64,000 bases of DNA from Streptomyces ortus (GCF_026341275.1 NZ_JAIFZO010000002.1:5300118-5364117); one strand, 5' to 3'; positions 28,668 to 36,615 are shown, counted from the stretch's first letter. Numbers and translations: made by a program. Notes: generated by a model not told the origin, from the letters alone.

Positions 28668-29954
28668 CTACGCCTTCGTCACGTCCTCGACCTCGTCCTC
28701 CGGCTCCCGCCCCGGCGTCCGCAGGTCGAACTTCGTGATCGCGAAACGGAAGACCACGTAGTACACGACCGCGAAGCACAGGCCGATCGGGATGATCGCC
28801 CAGGGTCTCGTGGCGAGGTTCCAGTTGATGACGTAGTCGATCAGACCGGCCGAGAAGCTGAAGCCGTCGTGCACCCCGAGCGCCCAGGTCACCGCCATGG
28901 ACACCCCGGTGAGCACCGCGTGGATCGCGTACAGCAGCGGTGCGATGAACACGAACGAGTACTCGATCGGCTCGGTGATGCCCGTGACGAACGAGGTCAG
29001 CGCGATCGACAGCATCAGCCCGCCGATCTCCTTGCGGCGATGCGGCTTCGCACAGTGCGTCATCGCCAGACACGCGGCCGGCAGCGCGAACATCATGATC
29101 GGGAAGAACCCGGACGTGAACTGGCCCGCGTCCGGATCGCCCGCCAGGAACATGTTGATGTCACCGTGCACCACCGACCCGTCCGGCTTGGTGAAGCTGC
29201 CGAACTGGAACCAGATGGGCACGTTCAGGAACTGGTGCAGCCCGATCACCAGCAGCGCCCGGTTGGCGATACCGAAGACACCCGCGCCCCACGCGCCCAA
29301 GCTCACCAGCCAGTCGCTGAAGTCCTCCAGGCCCCGGCCGATCGGCGGCCACACCCACAGACACAGCGCGGCGAACGCGATCGCCACGAACGCCATGATG
29401 ATCGGCACCAGCCGGCGGCCGTTGAAGAAGCCGAGCCAGTCGACGAGCCGCGTGCGGTGGTAGCGCTGCCAGAAGTAGGCCGACATCAGCCCGATGGCGA
29501 TACCGCCGAACACTCCCGGATTCTGATACGTGAAGACCGCCACCGTGCCGTCCTGCGCCTGGCAGCCCGCCGCCACCGCCTTCGCCTGGTCCGCACAGTC
29601 CTGCGGGAACTGCCGCAGGACGCTGTAGTAGACGAGGAAGCCCGCCGTGGCCGCCAGCGCCGTCGAACCGTCCGCCTTCTTCGCCATCCCGATGGCCACG
29701 CCGACGCAGAACAGCAGCGGCAGACCGAGCGAACCGTCGAGCAGCGCGCCGCCCGCGCCCGCCATCACCTTCGAGACGTTCGTCCAGCCCAGGCCGTCCG
29801 CCCCGAACACGTCCGGCTGCCCCAGCCGGTTGAGGATGCCCGCCGCCGGCAGTACCGCGATGGGCAGTTGAAGGCTGCGGCCCATCTTCTGCAGACCCTG
29901 GAACAGATCGCTCCACCGGGAGCGCGCGGGCACGGCCGCGCTGTCGGCACTCAT
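28668..29954 (-). CDS. nagE: PTS N-acetylglucosamine permease, EIIC component (paralogue)
   Basis: A 428-aa paralogue of the preceding EIIC, with the same topology and motifs (QLPIAVLPAAGILNRLG, GVFGIANRALLVIGLHQFLN, ITEPIEYSFVFIAPLLYAIH). Differences include an insert with two cysteines (FPQDCADQAKAVAAGCQAQDG) in an extracellular-loop position. ATG at 29954 has AGGAGG 7 nt upstream. It is divergent from the EIIB gene across a dre operator, so both should be controlled by DasR. Confidence 0.94.
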   Translation of the reverse strand: MSADSAAVPARSRWSDLFQGLQKMGRSLQLPIAVLPAAGILNRLGQPDVFGADGLGWTNVSKVMAGAGGALLDGSLGLPLLFCVGVAIGMAKKADGSTALAATAGFLVYYSVLRQFPQDCADQAKAVAAGCQAQDGTVAVFTYQNPGVFGGIAIGLMSAYFWQRYHRTRLVDWLGFFNGRRLVPIIMAFVAIAFAALCLWVWPPIGRGLEDFSDWLVSLGAWGAGVFGIANRALLVIGLHQFLNVPIWFQFGSFTKPDGSVVHGDINMFLAGDPDAGQFTSGFFPIMMFALPAACLAMTHCAKPHRRKEIGGLMLSIALTSFVTGITEPIEYSFVFIAPLLYAIHAVLTGVSMAVTWALGVHDGFSFSAGLIDYVINWNLATRPWAIIPIGLCFAVVYYVVFRFAITKFDLRTPGREPEDEVEDVTKA

Positions 29955-29993
29955 GGGTGTCCTCCTGCGTCCCAGGTTTGGTGGCCGCCGAAA

Positions 29994-30009
29994 ACTGGTG
30001 TAGACCAGT
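29994..30009. promoter_or_regulatory. dre DasR operator (shared nagE/nagF intergenic region)
   Basis: ACTGGTGTAGACCAGT, a 16-bp palindrome with one internal mismatch from the DasR consensus, midway between the divergent EIIC and EIIB genes. Confidence 0.87.
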
Positions 30010-30151
30010 CAGCGAACGATGTGTGAACGGTTCTCGCTGTCGTGATCGCCATCATTCGGCAGCGGCGACGTGGCCGCTCGCGAAGATGGGCCAACTGTGG
30101 GTTACTGCGACAAAGCGCTGCGACAAAGCGGTTCGGATCAGGGAGAAGGAC

Positions 30152-30385
30152 ATGGCCAGCAAGGCTGAGAAGATCGTCGCCGGGCTCGGTGGCATCGACA
30201 ACATCGAAGAGGTCGAGGGCTGCATCACCCGGCTGCGCACCGAGGTCGTCGACCCGAGCAAGGTCGACGAGGCCGCCCTGAAGGCCGCGGGCGCCCACGG
30301 CGTCGTCAAGATGGGCACCGCGATCCAGGTCGTCATCGGCACCGACGCCGACCCGATCGCCGCCGACATCGAAGACATGATGTAA
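30152..30385 (+). CDS. nagF: PTS GlcNAc-specific EIIB component
   Basis: A 77-aa stand-alone EIIB domain. The phosphorylated cysteine is Cys24 in IEEVEGCITRLRTEV. It accepts phosphate from EIIA (Crr, encoded elsewhere) and passes it to GlcNAc carried by EIIC. ATG at 30152 has GGGAGAAGGA upstream. Split IIB and IIC genes are the known Streptomyces arrangement. An 8-bp terminator stem lies 50 nt downstream, before rph. Confidence 0.95.
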   Translation: MASKAEKIVAGLGGIDNIEEVEGCITRLRTEVVDPSKVDEAALKAAGAHGVVKMGTAIQVVIGTDADPIAADIEDMM

Positions 30386-30436
30386 CTGCCGGGACCCGTA
30401 CCGACGTCTCACCCGGTCACCCGGTCACCCGGGCAA

Positions 30437-30465
30437 GGGGCCGCTTCCGTAACGGGGGCGGCCCC
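30437..30465 (+). terminator. Terminator after nagF
   Basis: GGGGCCGC / GCGGCCCC 8-bp stem (30437-30444, 30458-30465). Confidence 0.6.
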
Positions 30466-30480
30466 TCACCCGTATACGAC

Positions 30481-30486
30481 TAGGCT
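30481..30486 (+). promoter_or_regulatory. -10 element TAGGCT for rph
   Basis: TAGGCT ends 7 nt before ATG 30494; no Shine-Dalgarno sequence, so rph is probably leaderless. Confidence 0.5.
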
Positions 30487-30493
30487 CTTCGCC

Positions 30494-31231
30494 ATGTCTC
30501 GTATCGACGGCCGCACGCCCGAACAGCTCCGCCCGATCACCATCGAACGCGGCTGGAGCAAGCACGCCGAGGGCTCCGTCCTCGTCTCCTTCGGCGACAC
30601 GAAGGTCTTCTGCACCGCCTCCGTCACCGAAGGCGTCCCGCGCTGGCGCAAGGGCAGCGGTGAAGGCTGGGTGACCGCCGAATACTCCATGCTTCCCCGC
30701 GCCACCAACTCCCGTGGCGACCGCGAGTCGGTCCGCGGCAAGATCGGCGGCCGTACCCACGAGATCAGCCGGCTCATCGGCCGCTCCTTGCGCGCGGTCA
30801 TCGACTACAAGGCACTCGGCGAGAACACCATCGTCCTGGACTGCGACGTCCTCCAGGCCGACGGAGGCACCCGCACCGCCGCCATCACCGGCGCCTACGT
30901 CGCCCTCGCCGACGCCGTCACCTGGGCCCAGGGCAAGAAGCTCATCAAGGCCAACCGCCAGCCACTCACCGGCACCGTCAGCGCCGTCTCCGTCGGCATC
31001 GTCGGCGGCCTCCCCCTCCTCGACCTCTGCTACGAGGAGGACGTCCGCGCCGACACCGACATGAACGTCGTCTGCACCGGCGACGGCCGCTTCGTCGAGG
31101 TGCAAGGCACCGCCGAGGCCGAGCCGTTCGACCGCGACGAGCTCAACTCCCTGCTGGATCTGGCCGTTCTGGGCTGCACGGAACTCGCTGTCGCCCAGCG
31201 CGCCGCGCTTGATACGGTCCTCGAAAGGTAA
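30494..31231 (+). CDS. rph: Ribonuclease PH
   Basis: A 245-aa phosphorolytic 3'-5' exoribonuclease trimming tRNA 3' ends. The N-terminal RxDGR motif ([13 protein letters not shown]), the [27 protein letters not shown] block and phosphate-binding [10 protein letters not shown] are intact. Same neighbour order as mycobacteria, where rphA precedes rdgB, except that a lipoprotein gene is inserted here between the two. Confidence 0.97.
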   Translation: MSRIDGRTPEQLRPITIERGWSKHAEGSVLVSFGDTKVFCTASVTEGVPRWRKGSGEGWVTAEYSMLPRATNSRGDRESVRGKIGGRTHEISRLIGRSLRAVIDYKALGENTIVLDCDVLQADGGTRTAAITGAYVALADAVTWAQGKKLIKANRQPLTGTVSAVSVGIVGGLPLLDLCYEEDVRADTDMNVVCTGDGRFVEVQGTAEAEPFDRDELNSLLDLAVLGCTELAVAQRAALDTVLER

Positions 31232-31399
31232 AGGGCGTACCAAGAAGGTCGCGGGTCGCGGGCAACCACGGCACCGGTGGTCGCGTCCTCACAGGTGCGG
31301 GCGAACGGCACACCACCGTCTTGCCCGGCCAGCACCACACGGGGGCCCTGAGGCCTACGAAACGGGGCCCTCGGGGGCCTGACACGGGAGGACCGTTCC

Positions 31400-31804
31400 A
31401 TGGCCGCGAGCCGCCGCCGACCACGCCGTATCACCGCCGTCGCCGCAGCAGTGGCAGCCGTCGCGCTGACGGCCGGGCTCACCACCGGCTGCGACGCCGT
31501 CAACAAGGCGCTCGACTGCGTCCAGACCGCAGACACGATCGCCGACAGCGTCACCGACCTCCAGCAGGCCGTGGAGAACGCGGGCGACGACCCCACCCAG
31601 GCGGACGAGGCACTCGACTCGATCGACAAGAACCTCGACACCATCGGCGACAAGACCGACGACACCGACATCAACAAGGCCGTGGACGACCTCCAGAAGG
31701 CGGTCGGCAACGTCCGCGACTCCATCAACAGCGGCGACGCGACCCCCGACATCAGCCCCGTCACCGACGCGGCGGGCGAGCTCACCAAGGTCTGCACGCC
31801 CTGA
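31400..31804 (+). CDS. Small lipoprotein of unknown function
   Basis: A 134-aa exported lipoprotein. Signal peptide with lipobox LTTGC (Cys31) and an acidic, helical, coiled-coil-like mature part (DLQQAVENAGDDPTQADEAL, DLQKAVGNVRDSINSG). It has no recognised domain. It lies 168 nt after rph, and a stretch rich in inverted GGGGCCC elements precedes it. It may be co-expressed with rdgB. Confidence 0.85.
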   Translation: MAASRRRPRRITAVAAAVAAVALTAGLTTGCDAVNKALDCVQTADTIADSVTDLQQAVENAGDDPTQADEALDSIDKNLDTIGDKTDDTDINKAVDDLQKAVGNVRDSINSGDATPDISPVTDAAGELTKVCTP

Positions 31805-31841
31805 CGGCGGCGGCACCGTCCGCCTGGCTAGGGTGAGCGGC

Positions 31842-32444
31842 ATGAGCCGCCTGATCCTCGCCACGCGCAACCCCGGAAAGATCACCGAGCTGAGGGCGAT
31901 CCTCGCCGCCGCAGGTCTGCAGCACGACCTCGTCGGCGCGGACGCCTACCCGGAGATCCCCGACGTCAAGGAAACCGGCGTCACCTTCGCCGAGAACGCC
32001 CTGCTCAAGGCCCACGCCCTGGCCAGGGCCACCGGGCTCCCGGCCGTCGCCGACGACTCCGGCCTGTGCGTCGACGTACTCGGCGGCGCCCCCGGCATCT
32101 TCTCCGCCCGCTGGGCCGGCACCCACGGCGACGACCGCGCCAACCTCGACCTCCTCCTCGCCCAGCTCGGTGACATCGCCGACGGACACCGCGCCGCCCA
32201 CTTCGCCTGCGCCGCCGCCCTCGCCCTGCCCGACGGCACCGAGCGAGTGGTCGAGGGTCAGCTGCGGGGCACCCTGCGCCACGCACCCGCCGGCGCCCAC
32301 GGCTTTGGCTACGACCCGATCCTCCAGCCCGACGGCGACACCCGCACCTGCGCGGAACTGACCCCCGACGAAAAGAACGCGATCAGCCACCGCGGCAAGG
32401 CGTTCCGAGGACTGGTACCGGTGGTGAGAGAACTGCTGGGCTGA
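31842..32444 (+). CDS. rdgB: dITP/XTP pyrophosphatase (RdgB/HAM1 family)
   Basis: A 200-aa house-cleaning enzyme hydrolysing non-canonical purine nucleotides to monophosphates. Substrate and metal motifs are intact: LATRNPGKITELRAIL, VADDSGLCVDVLGGAPGIFSAR and GFGYDPIL. ATG at 31842 is preferred over GTG 31833; TAGGGT at 31829 would make it leaderless. Confidence 0.96.
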   Translation: MSRLILATRNPGKITELRAILAAAGLQHDLVGADAYPEIPDVKETGVTFAENALLKAHALARATGLPAVADDSGLCVDVLGGAPGIFSARWAGTHGDDRANLDLLLAQLGDIADGHRAAHFACAAALALPDGTERVVEGQLRGTLRHAPAGAHGFGYDPILQPDGDTRTCAELTPDEKNAISHRGKAFRGLVPVVRELLG

Positions 32445-32484
32445 ACCGCGGCCCTCTGGGCTGAGCCCCGGGGAACTTCGGGGC

Positions 32485-33219
32485 TTACCCCATCTCCCCG
32501 TACGGACGCATCGACACCCGGGCGTCCAGAGCGATGCCGTTCGCGCCCGCGGGCGACGGCAGGCGCAGTGTCTTGTCGAGCACCAGTCCCAGCGGGCCGC
32601 AGCCCGATGTCCCCGGCACCGCAAAGCGGTTGTCCTCCACTCCGAAGCCGACGACCAGCGGGTCCGGCGTGACGACCCTCGGCGGATCCGTCTCCAACAG
32701 CACCAGATGGACCGGGTCCGCCCCGCTGCCTATCGAGCAACCGGGCGGCACCCCGGGTCCGGATATCAGGAACGTCAGATCCAGCTCACCGCGCCGCTCG
32801 TCGTTCGACTGGAAGTCGGAGGAACCGCCGTACCGAGGCGTGATCGACAGCGGTGTACCCCCAACGTGCAGGGGAACGGCGGCCATCGTGCCGAACACCT
32901 GCCGGAACTCGCCGTCCACCGTGCCCTCCGCGAACGTGATCGCCAGCGGTCGGCCGTCCGGTATCTCGACGGCGAGCCGGCCGAGCCTGAGATGCCCGGT
33001 GGCCGTCATCGCCTCGCAGCGCCACTTCGCCGGATCGGCGCCCGGTGGCAACTCGGAAAGGGCGGGGCAGTCCTGGAAGCCGCGCGCTTCCGCACTTGTG
33101 CCCGTGCCGGGGGAGGGGGAGCGACCGACCCCGGCGTGAGCGGGCACCGCCGCCGCGCCCACGCCGGCGGCGAGGGCCAAGGCGAACAGCGCCGTCGCGA
33201 TACGTCGGACACGCAACAT
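32485..33219 (-). CDS. Secreted hypothetical protein
   Basis: A 244-aa exported protein with a Sec signal (RRIATALFALALAAGVGAAAVPAHA). The mature part is rich in beta-forming sequence and has several cysteines (Cys near 51, 68, 160, 207), suggesting disulfides outside the cell. No known domain recognised. It is divergent from an ArsR-like regulator, and the shared 158-nt region carries a phased CTGCAG operator array, so it is the likely regulated target. Confidence 0.8.
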   Translation of the reverse strand: MLRVRRIATALFALALAAGVGAAAVPAHAGVGRSPSPGTGTSAEARGFQDCPALSELPPGADPAKWRCEAMTATGHLRLGRLAVEIPDGRPLAITFAEGTVDGEFRQVFGTMAAVPLHVGGTPLSITPRYGGSSDFQSNDERRGELDLTFLISGPGVPPGCSIGSGADPVHLVLLETDPPRVVTPDPLVVGFGVEDNRFAVPGTSGCGPLGLVLDKTLRLPSPAGANGIALDARVSMRPYGEMG

Positions 33220-33297
33220 GAAAACCCCCAGGTGAGCGATACGGACCAGGCGGCGGGTCGCCGCCCCCGCGCTCCCTCAAGGATTGCAGCCATTTCT

Positions 33298-33345
33298 CTG
33301 CAATGGAAGGTCTGCAGAGAAAATTCTGCAGAAGTACCTCTGCAG
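33298..33345. promoter_or_regulatory. 14-bp-phased CTGCAG operator array
   Basis: CTGCAR hexamers begin at 33298 (CTGCAA), 33312, 33326 and 33340 (all CTGCAG), exactly 14 bp apart; a degenerate CTGTGT follows at 33354. The flanks extend the palindromes (TCTGCAGAGA, TTCTGCAGAA, CTCTGCAGAGA). It lies just upstream of the -10 sequence of the ArsR-like gene. Confidence 0.8.
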
Positions 33346-33365
33346 AGATATGGCTGTGTGCGAGG

Positions 33366-33371
33366 TAGGCT
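33366..33371 (+). promoter_or_regulatory. -10 element TAGGCT for the ArsR-like gene
   Basis: It ends 6 nt before ATG 33378, giving a probable leaderless transcript; the operator array ends about 20 nt upstream. Confidence 0.5.
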
Positions 33372-33377
33372 TGCGTC

Positions 33378-33986
33378 ATGAGCGACGAAGGTGAGCCGCA
33401 GCCCGCACTCGCGCCGACGGAGCCGGTATGGGAGGCGGGCGGCGAGCGCCGAACCGTCAGCGACCCCGCCGCCCTCAAGGCGCTCGCCCACCCACTGCGG
33501 CTGAGGGTCCTCCGTCACCTCGCCGTATCGGGTCCGGCGACCTCCACGACCCTTGCCGCCGCGCTCGGGGAGAACACCGGCACGCTCAGCTATCACCTGC
33601 GGCGGCTGGAGAACGGCGGCTTCATCGAGGACGTACCGGAGCGGCCCAACAGCCGTGAGCGCTGGTGGCGGGCGGTGCGCGGACTCGACGTACGCAGGCC
33701 CGCGCAGGACGAGATGACCGACGGTGAGCGGGCGGTCGCGGGCGCCCTGGACCGTATGCGGCTGGACGAGGACATCGAGTTGGCCCGGCGGTTCACGGAG
33801 GGGCAGGGTGAGTCGGACGGCTGGATGCGCGGCTCCCGCGGCCTCAGTCACCTCACCAAGGACGAGGTGACCGCGTTCCACGACGCGTACCTGGACCTGC
33901 TGACCCGCTTCGCCCGGGGCCCGGAGGACGCTCCGCCGGACGCGAAGCCGGTGCTGCTCCGGTGGTTCGCGCTGCCTGCCGAGTGA
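33378..33986 (+). CDS. ArsR-like winged-helix transcriptional regulator
   Basis: A 202-aa DNA-binding protein. The winged helix is at about 28-95 (DPAALKALAHPLRLRVLRHL, LSYHLRRLENGGFIEDVPER). The C-terminal half is helical and may sense an unknown signal. No metal-binding cysteines are present. It probably represses itself and the divergent secreted protein through the adjoining CTGCAG array. A 15-bp terminator follows. Confidence 0.87.
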   Translation: MSDEGEPQPALAPTEPVWEAGGERRTVSDPAALKALAHPLRLRVLRHLAVSGPATSTTLAAALGENTGTLSYHLRRLENGGFIEDVPERPNSRERWWRAVRGLDVRRPAQDEMTDGERAVAGALDRMRLDEDIELARRFTEGQGESDGWMRGSRGLSHLTKDEVTAFHDAYLDLLTRFARGPEDAPPDAKPVLLRWFALPAE

Positions 33987-34000
33987 GGGCTCGGCGTGCC

Positions 34001-34035
34001 GAAGGCCCGGCTCGCGGAGTGCGAGCCGGGCCTTC
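34001..34035 (+). terminator. Terminator after the ArsR-like gene
   Basis: Perfect 15-bp stem GAAGGCCCGGCTCGC / GCGAGCCGGGCCTTC with a 5-nt loop; ends 8 nt from the 3' end of the opposing tRNA. Confidence 0.88.
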
Positions 34036-34043
34036 GGCCTTGA

Positions 34044-34116
34044 TGCGCCCGGTCGGATTCGAACCGACAGACACGACCACCTAAAGATCGCCGCTCAGCC
34101 CTTGGCGTACGGGCGC
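34044..34116 (-). tRNA. Atypical tRNA, anticodon UAG (reads CUA), short variable loop
   Basis: A 73-nt cloverleaf reads on the minus strand. The acceptor GCGCCCG (34116-34110) pairs perfectly with CGGGCGC, discriminator A73. The T-arm is GTCGG-TTCGAAT-CCGAC (perfect). The anticodon arm is CGATC-TTTAGGT-GGTCG (one U-G pair), giving UAG. The D-arm has a 3-bp stem CGC/GCG. The loop TTTAGGT is identical to that of tRNA-Leu(UAG), yet the variable region is only 5 nt, whereas bacterial tRNA-Leu is class II with a long arm. CCA is not encoded. TAGAGT, 14 nt upstream, may be its -10 element. Confidence 0.75.
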
Positions 34117-34180
34117 AAGAACCGCGTCCTACTCTACTGGCCGAGGTCGACTACTGGTGAGGAGAGGCCGACTACGAGTG

Positions 34181-34834
34181 TCACCGGCGGCCTCCTCGGC
34201 ACCAAGTGCTGGTGACCGAATGACAGTTCGGGCACAGCAGGCGGAGGTTCTCGGGCCGGTCGTCGGTCCAGTCGCCACTGATGTGATCGATCTCCAGTGT
34301 CATCGGATCGCCGAGCCACTCCGGCCCGGTCCCACACTCGACGCATTCCTCTGGTACGCCGGATTCGAGCAGCGCTCGGCGGAGGAGTGACGTTCTCGTG
34401 CGACGCCCGCGACTGTGCTTGACGAGCAGGTCCTCCGGCCGTTTCAGGGGTGTCGGCCCGGGCTTCCCGCGTTGGTGCGCCTGTCCGAGGAAGTGCGCGG
34501 TGTCGATGCCGTATTCGTTGGTCAACTGGGTAAGTAGTGATCGCATCCGCGAATTGTCCGGGCACATCAAAGTGCGAAGAACTCCCGCAACGGATATGGA
34601 CTGCGCGACCGCTTGTCGCAGTTCACTCTCGCTCGGCAGATCGTGGGAACCACGCGGGCGCCTGCGGGGGAAGTGCGAGATGTCGATTTCGAAGTGCTCG
34701 AATCGTTTGTAGAGGTGAATGCTGAGCTTGCCGTAGGGCTTGGTGCCGAAGAAGGCGATGACCTCGTCGATGTCCGAGCACTGTTCGGCAGCCTGGGCCA
34801 ATCGCTCGCGGGTGTACCGCACAGGACTGCTCAC
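34181..34834 (-). CDS. HNH endonuclease (second of a coupled pair)
   Basis: A 217-aa protein. Two N-terminal repeats of about 50 aa, each ending in IDISHF or IDTAHF (YTRERLAQAAEQC... and ESELRQAVAQSIS...), look like small DNA-binding helical units. The C-terminal HNH/zinc domain reads CVECG ... LEIDHISGDWTDD, ENLRLLCPNCHS. GTG at 34834 overlaps the stop of the upstream paralogue by 4 nt, so translation is coupled. It lies 64 nt upstream of the tRNA gene on the same strand. It may cut or nick a specific site; target unknown. Confidence 0.88.
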   Translation of the reverse strand: MSSPVRYTRERLAQAAEQCSDIDEVIAFFGTKPYGKLSIHLYKRFEHFEIDISHFPRRRPRGSHDLPSESELRQAVAQSISVAGVLRTLMCPDNSRMRSLLTQLTNEYGIDTAHFLGQAHQRGKPGPTPLKRPEDLLVKHSRGRRTRTSLLRRALLESGVPEECVECGTGPEWLGDPMTLEIDHISGDWTDDRPENLRLLCPNCHSVTSTWCRGGRR

Positions 34835-35484
34835 TGGACGCTGCCCAACGCACGCCCCTTGGAGCGGCCCCGGTAACTGTCCGTCGTGGAGTGGCAGTTG
34901 GGGCAGAGGAGTCGAAGATTCCCGATGCGGTTGTCACGCCAGTTGCCGTCGATATGGTCGACTTCCAAGGGGAGCGGGCGTCCCCGCCAGACCGGATCGG
35001 TACCGCAGCGTGCGCAACATTCTCTTACTCCCGTGGCCGTCATCGCCCCTCGAATGCGGTTGCTCGGGATGCGCCGGGCATGAGCGCCCGTCTGCTCGAC
35101 GAGCAAGGCCTCTGGTGTCCGAGGGCGTCTGACCTCTCCTCGCCGGGACGGTGCCTGGAAGTGCGAGGTATCGATACCGAAGGCCCTGACCCTGCGGCTG
35201 ATGTGCGTATGGTGCCCGCCGACGACCTCAAGGCCAAGGCGGCGTAGTACGTCACACATGTTCGTCGAAGCCGAGACCGCGGCTTCGAGGATCTCTCGGG
35301 TCCACCGCGCTCCTTCGCGCTCGAAGTGTGAAGTGTCCACCCCGAACTTCTTCATGCGCGTATGCACGTACCGCCGCGTCGCGCTCCTCGGATCCACCCC
35401 CAACCTCCCCAACGCCTCCGACAGAGTCCGTGACGTACTCGCCGCCTCTTCCAGGCGTTCCTTGGTGTATGGGCTGACCGGCAT
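34831..35484 (-). CDS. HNH endonuclease (first of a coupled pair)
   Basis: A 217-aa paralogue of the downstream gene, equal in length. The two N-terminal repeats end FGVDTSHF and FGIDTSHF (YTKERLEEAASTSRTLSEAL..., TREILEAAVSASTNMCDVL...). The HNH domain is CCARCG ... LEVDHIDGNWRDNRIGNLRL, LCPNCHS. Zinc-binding CxxC pairs are retained. The two proteins have diverged considerably outside the motifs, so the duplication is old and both copies are maintained; they may act as a heterodimer. ATG at 35484. Confidence 0.88.
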   Translation of the reverse strand: MPVSPYTKERLEEAASTSRTLSEALGRLGVDPRSATRRYVHTRMKKFGVDTSHFEREGARWTREILEAAVSASTNMCDVLRRLGLEVVGGHHTHISRRVRAFGIDTSHFQAPSRRGEVRRPRTPEALLVEQTGAHARRIPSNRIRGAMTATGVRECCARCGTDPVWRGRPLPLEVDHIDGNWRDNRIGNLRLLCPNCHSTTDSYRGRSKGRALGSVQ

Positions 35485-35569
35485 GATTCCCCTCCGTCCC
35501 GGCCGCGTGTTCGCCGCCTCGTACGGAGTAACGGATCGTTTATCGGATGGTCACGTTCGGAATGCGGAA

Positions 35570-35598
35570 CGGCCCGCGCCGCTTTCGCGGGCGGGCCG
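35570..35598. terminator. Terminator between bcp and HNH genes
   Basis: CGGCCCGC / GCGGGCCG stem (35570-35577, 35591-35598) with an inner GCG/CGC pairing. It lies downstream of bcp on the minus strand. Confidence 0.6.
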
Positions 35599-35641
35599 GA
35601 AGGGTGGGGAGTGGGTGCTCCCGGGGCTTACGTCCGCGGGC

Positions 35642-36109
35642 TCAGATCTCCAGGTCCTTGATGATCTTCGCTACGTGGCCCGTCGCGCGGACGTTGTACA
35701 GGGCCCGTTCCACCTTGCCCTCCTCGTCCACCACGATCGTGGAGCGGATCACGCCCATGTACGTCTTGCCGTAGTTCTTCTTCTCGCCGAAGGCGCCGTA
35801 CGCGTCCAGGACCTTCTTGTCCGGGTCGCCGACCAGTGTGACCTTCAGGTTCTCCTTGTCGCGGAACTTGGCGAGTTTCGCCGGCTCGTCGGGGGAGACT
35901 CCGATGACGTCGTAGCCGGCGCCCGTCAGCAGGTCCAGGTTGTCGGTGAAGTCGCAGGCCTGCTTGGTGCAGCCTGGAGTGAGGGCCGCGGGGTAGAAGT
36001 AGACGATGACCTTGCGGCCCTTGTGGTCGGCAAGGGACACCTCGTTGCCGTCGGCGTCGGGCAGGGTGAAGGCGGGGGCGGTGTCGCCGGGCTGGAGTCG
36101 CTCGCTCAT
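35642..36109 (-). CDS. bcp: Thioredoxin-dependent peroxiredoxin (Bcp/PrxQ)
   Basis: A 155-aa thiol peroxidase reducing H2O2 and organic peroxides. Peroxidatic Cys47 and resolving Cys52 are in PAALTPGCTKQACDF, spaced by four residues as in atypical 2-Cys PrxQ. The thioredoxin fold is complete (KVIVYFYP, VIGVSPDEPAKLAKF). ATG at 36109 has AAGGAG upstream. It is divergent from the DUF3618 gene. Confidence 0.96.
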   Translation of the reverse strand: MSERLQPGDTAPAFTLPDADGNEVSLADHKGRKVIVYFYPAALTPGCTKQACDFTDNLDLLTGAGYDVIGVSPDEPAKLAKFRDKENLKVTLVGDPDKKVLDAYGAFGEKKNYGKTYMGVIRSTIVVDEEGKVERALYNVRATGHVAKIIKDLEI

Positions 36110-36267
36110 CTCGGTTCGGTCTCCTTGCGAGGTGGTGGATACGGAACCGAGCGTAATGGGGGTGCCGAGCGGTGACCGGCGGGTGAAGCTGACAGACTGT
36201 CGACCAGAGACACGGCCGACAGGAACAGGCCAAGGAAACGCAACGACCACGACCACGGAGGCAGCGC

Positions 36268-36615
36268 GTGTCTGACACGTCGAGCACGCCGGACACCAGG
36301 ACTCCGGCGCAGATCGAGGCGGACATCAAACGCCGTCGCGAAACCCTCGCCGAGACGCTCGACGAGATCGGTGTGCGGGTGCACCCGAAGACCATCGTCG
36401 GGGATGCCAAGGCCAAGGTGGCGTCCAGCGTCGACCACACCCTCGGACGTGCCTACGTCGGCGTCAACCGCGTCGTCGACGATGTGAAGGGCCAGTTCGT
36501 CACGGAGGACGGGCAGCCGCGGCTGGACCGCATCGTGCCTGTGGCCCTCGTGGTGGTCGGCGTCGTCGGACTGCTCACCCTGGGCCCGCGGCGCGCCAAG
36601 CGCCGCAGGCGCTGA
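36268..36615 (+). CDS. DUF3618 membrane protein
   Basis: A 115-aa protein. The DUF3618 region (TPAQIEADIKRRRETLAETL) is at about 13-50, followed by an amphipathic stretch and one C-terminal membrane span (IVPVALVVVGVVGLLTLGP) with a basic tail RRAKRRRR. The GTG at 36268 is the likely start. Function unknown; the family is frequent in actinobacteria near stress genes. Confidence 0.87.
   Translation: MSDTSSTPDTRTPAQIEADIKRRRETLAETLDEIGVRVHPKTIVGDAKAKVASSVDHTLGRAYVGVNRVVDDVKGQFVTEDGQPRLDRIVPVALVVVGVVGLLTLGPRRAKRRRR

Noticed and set aside
33298-33345. Short regular repeats as a possible CRISPR
   Set aside because: Repeat unit is 6-10 bp with 4-8 bp spacers, no cas genes; this is an operator array.
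34044-35484. An integrated element using the tRNA as attachment site
   Set aside because: No integrase is present and no repeat of the tRNA 3' end was seen flanking the HNH genes.
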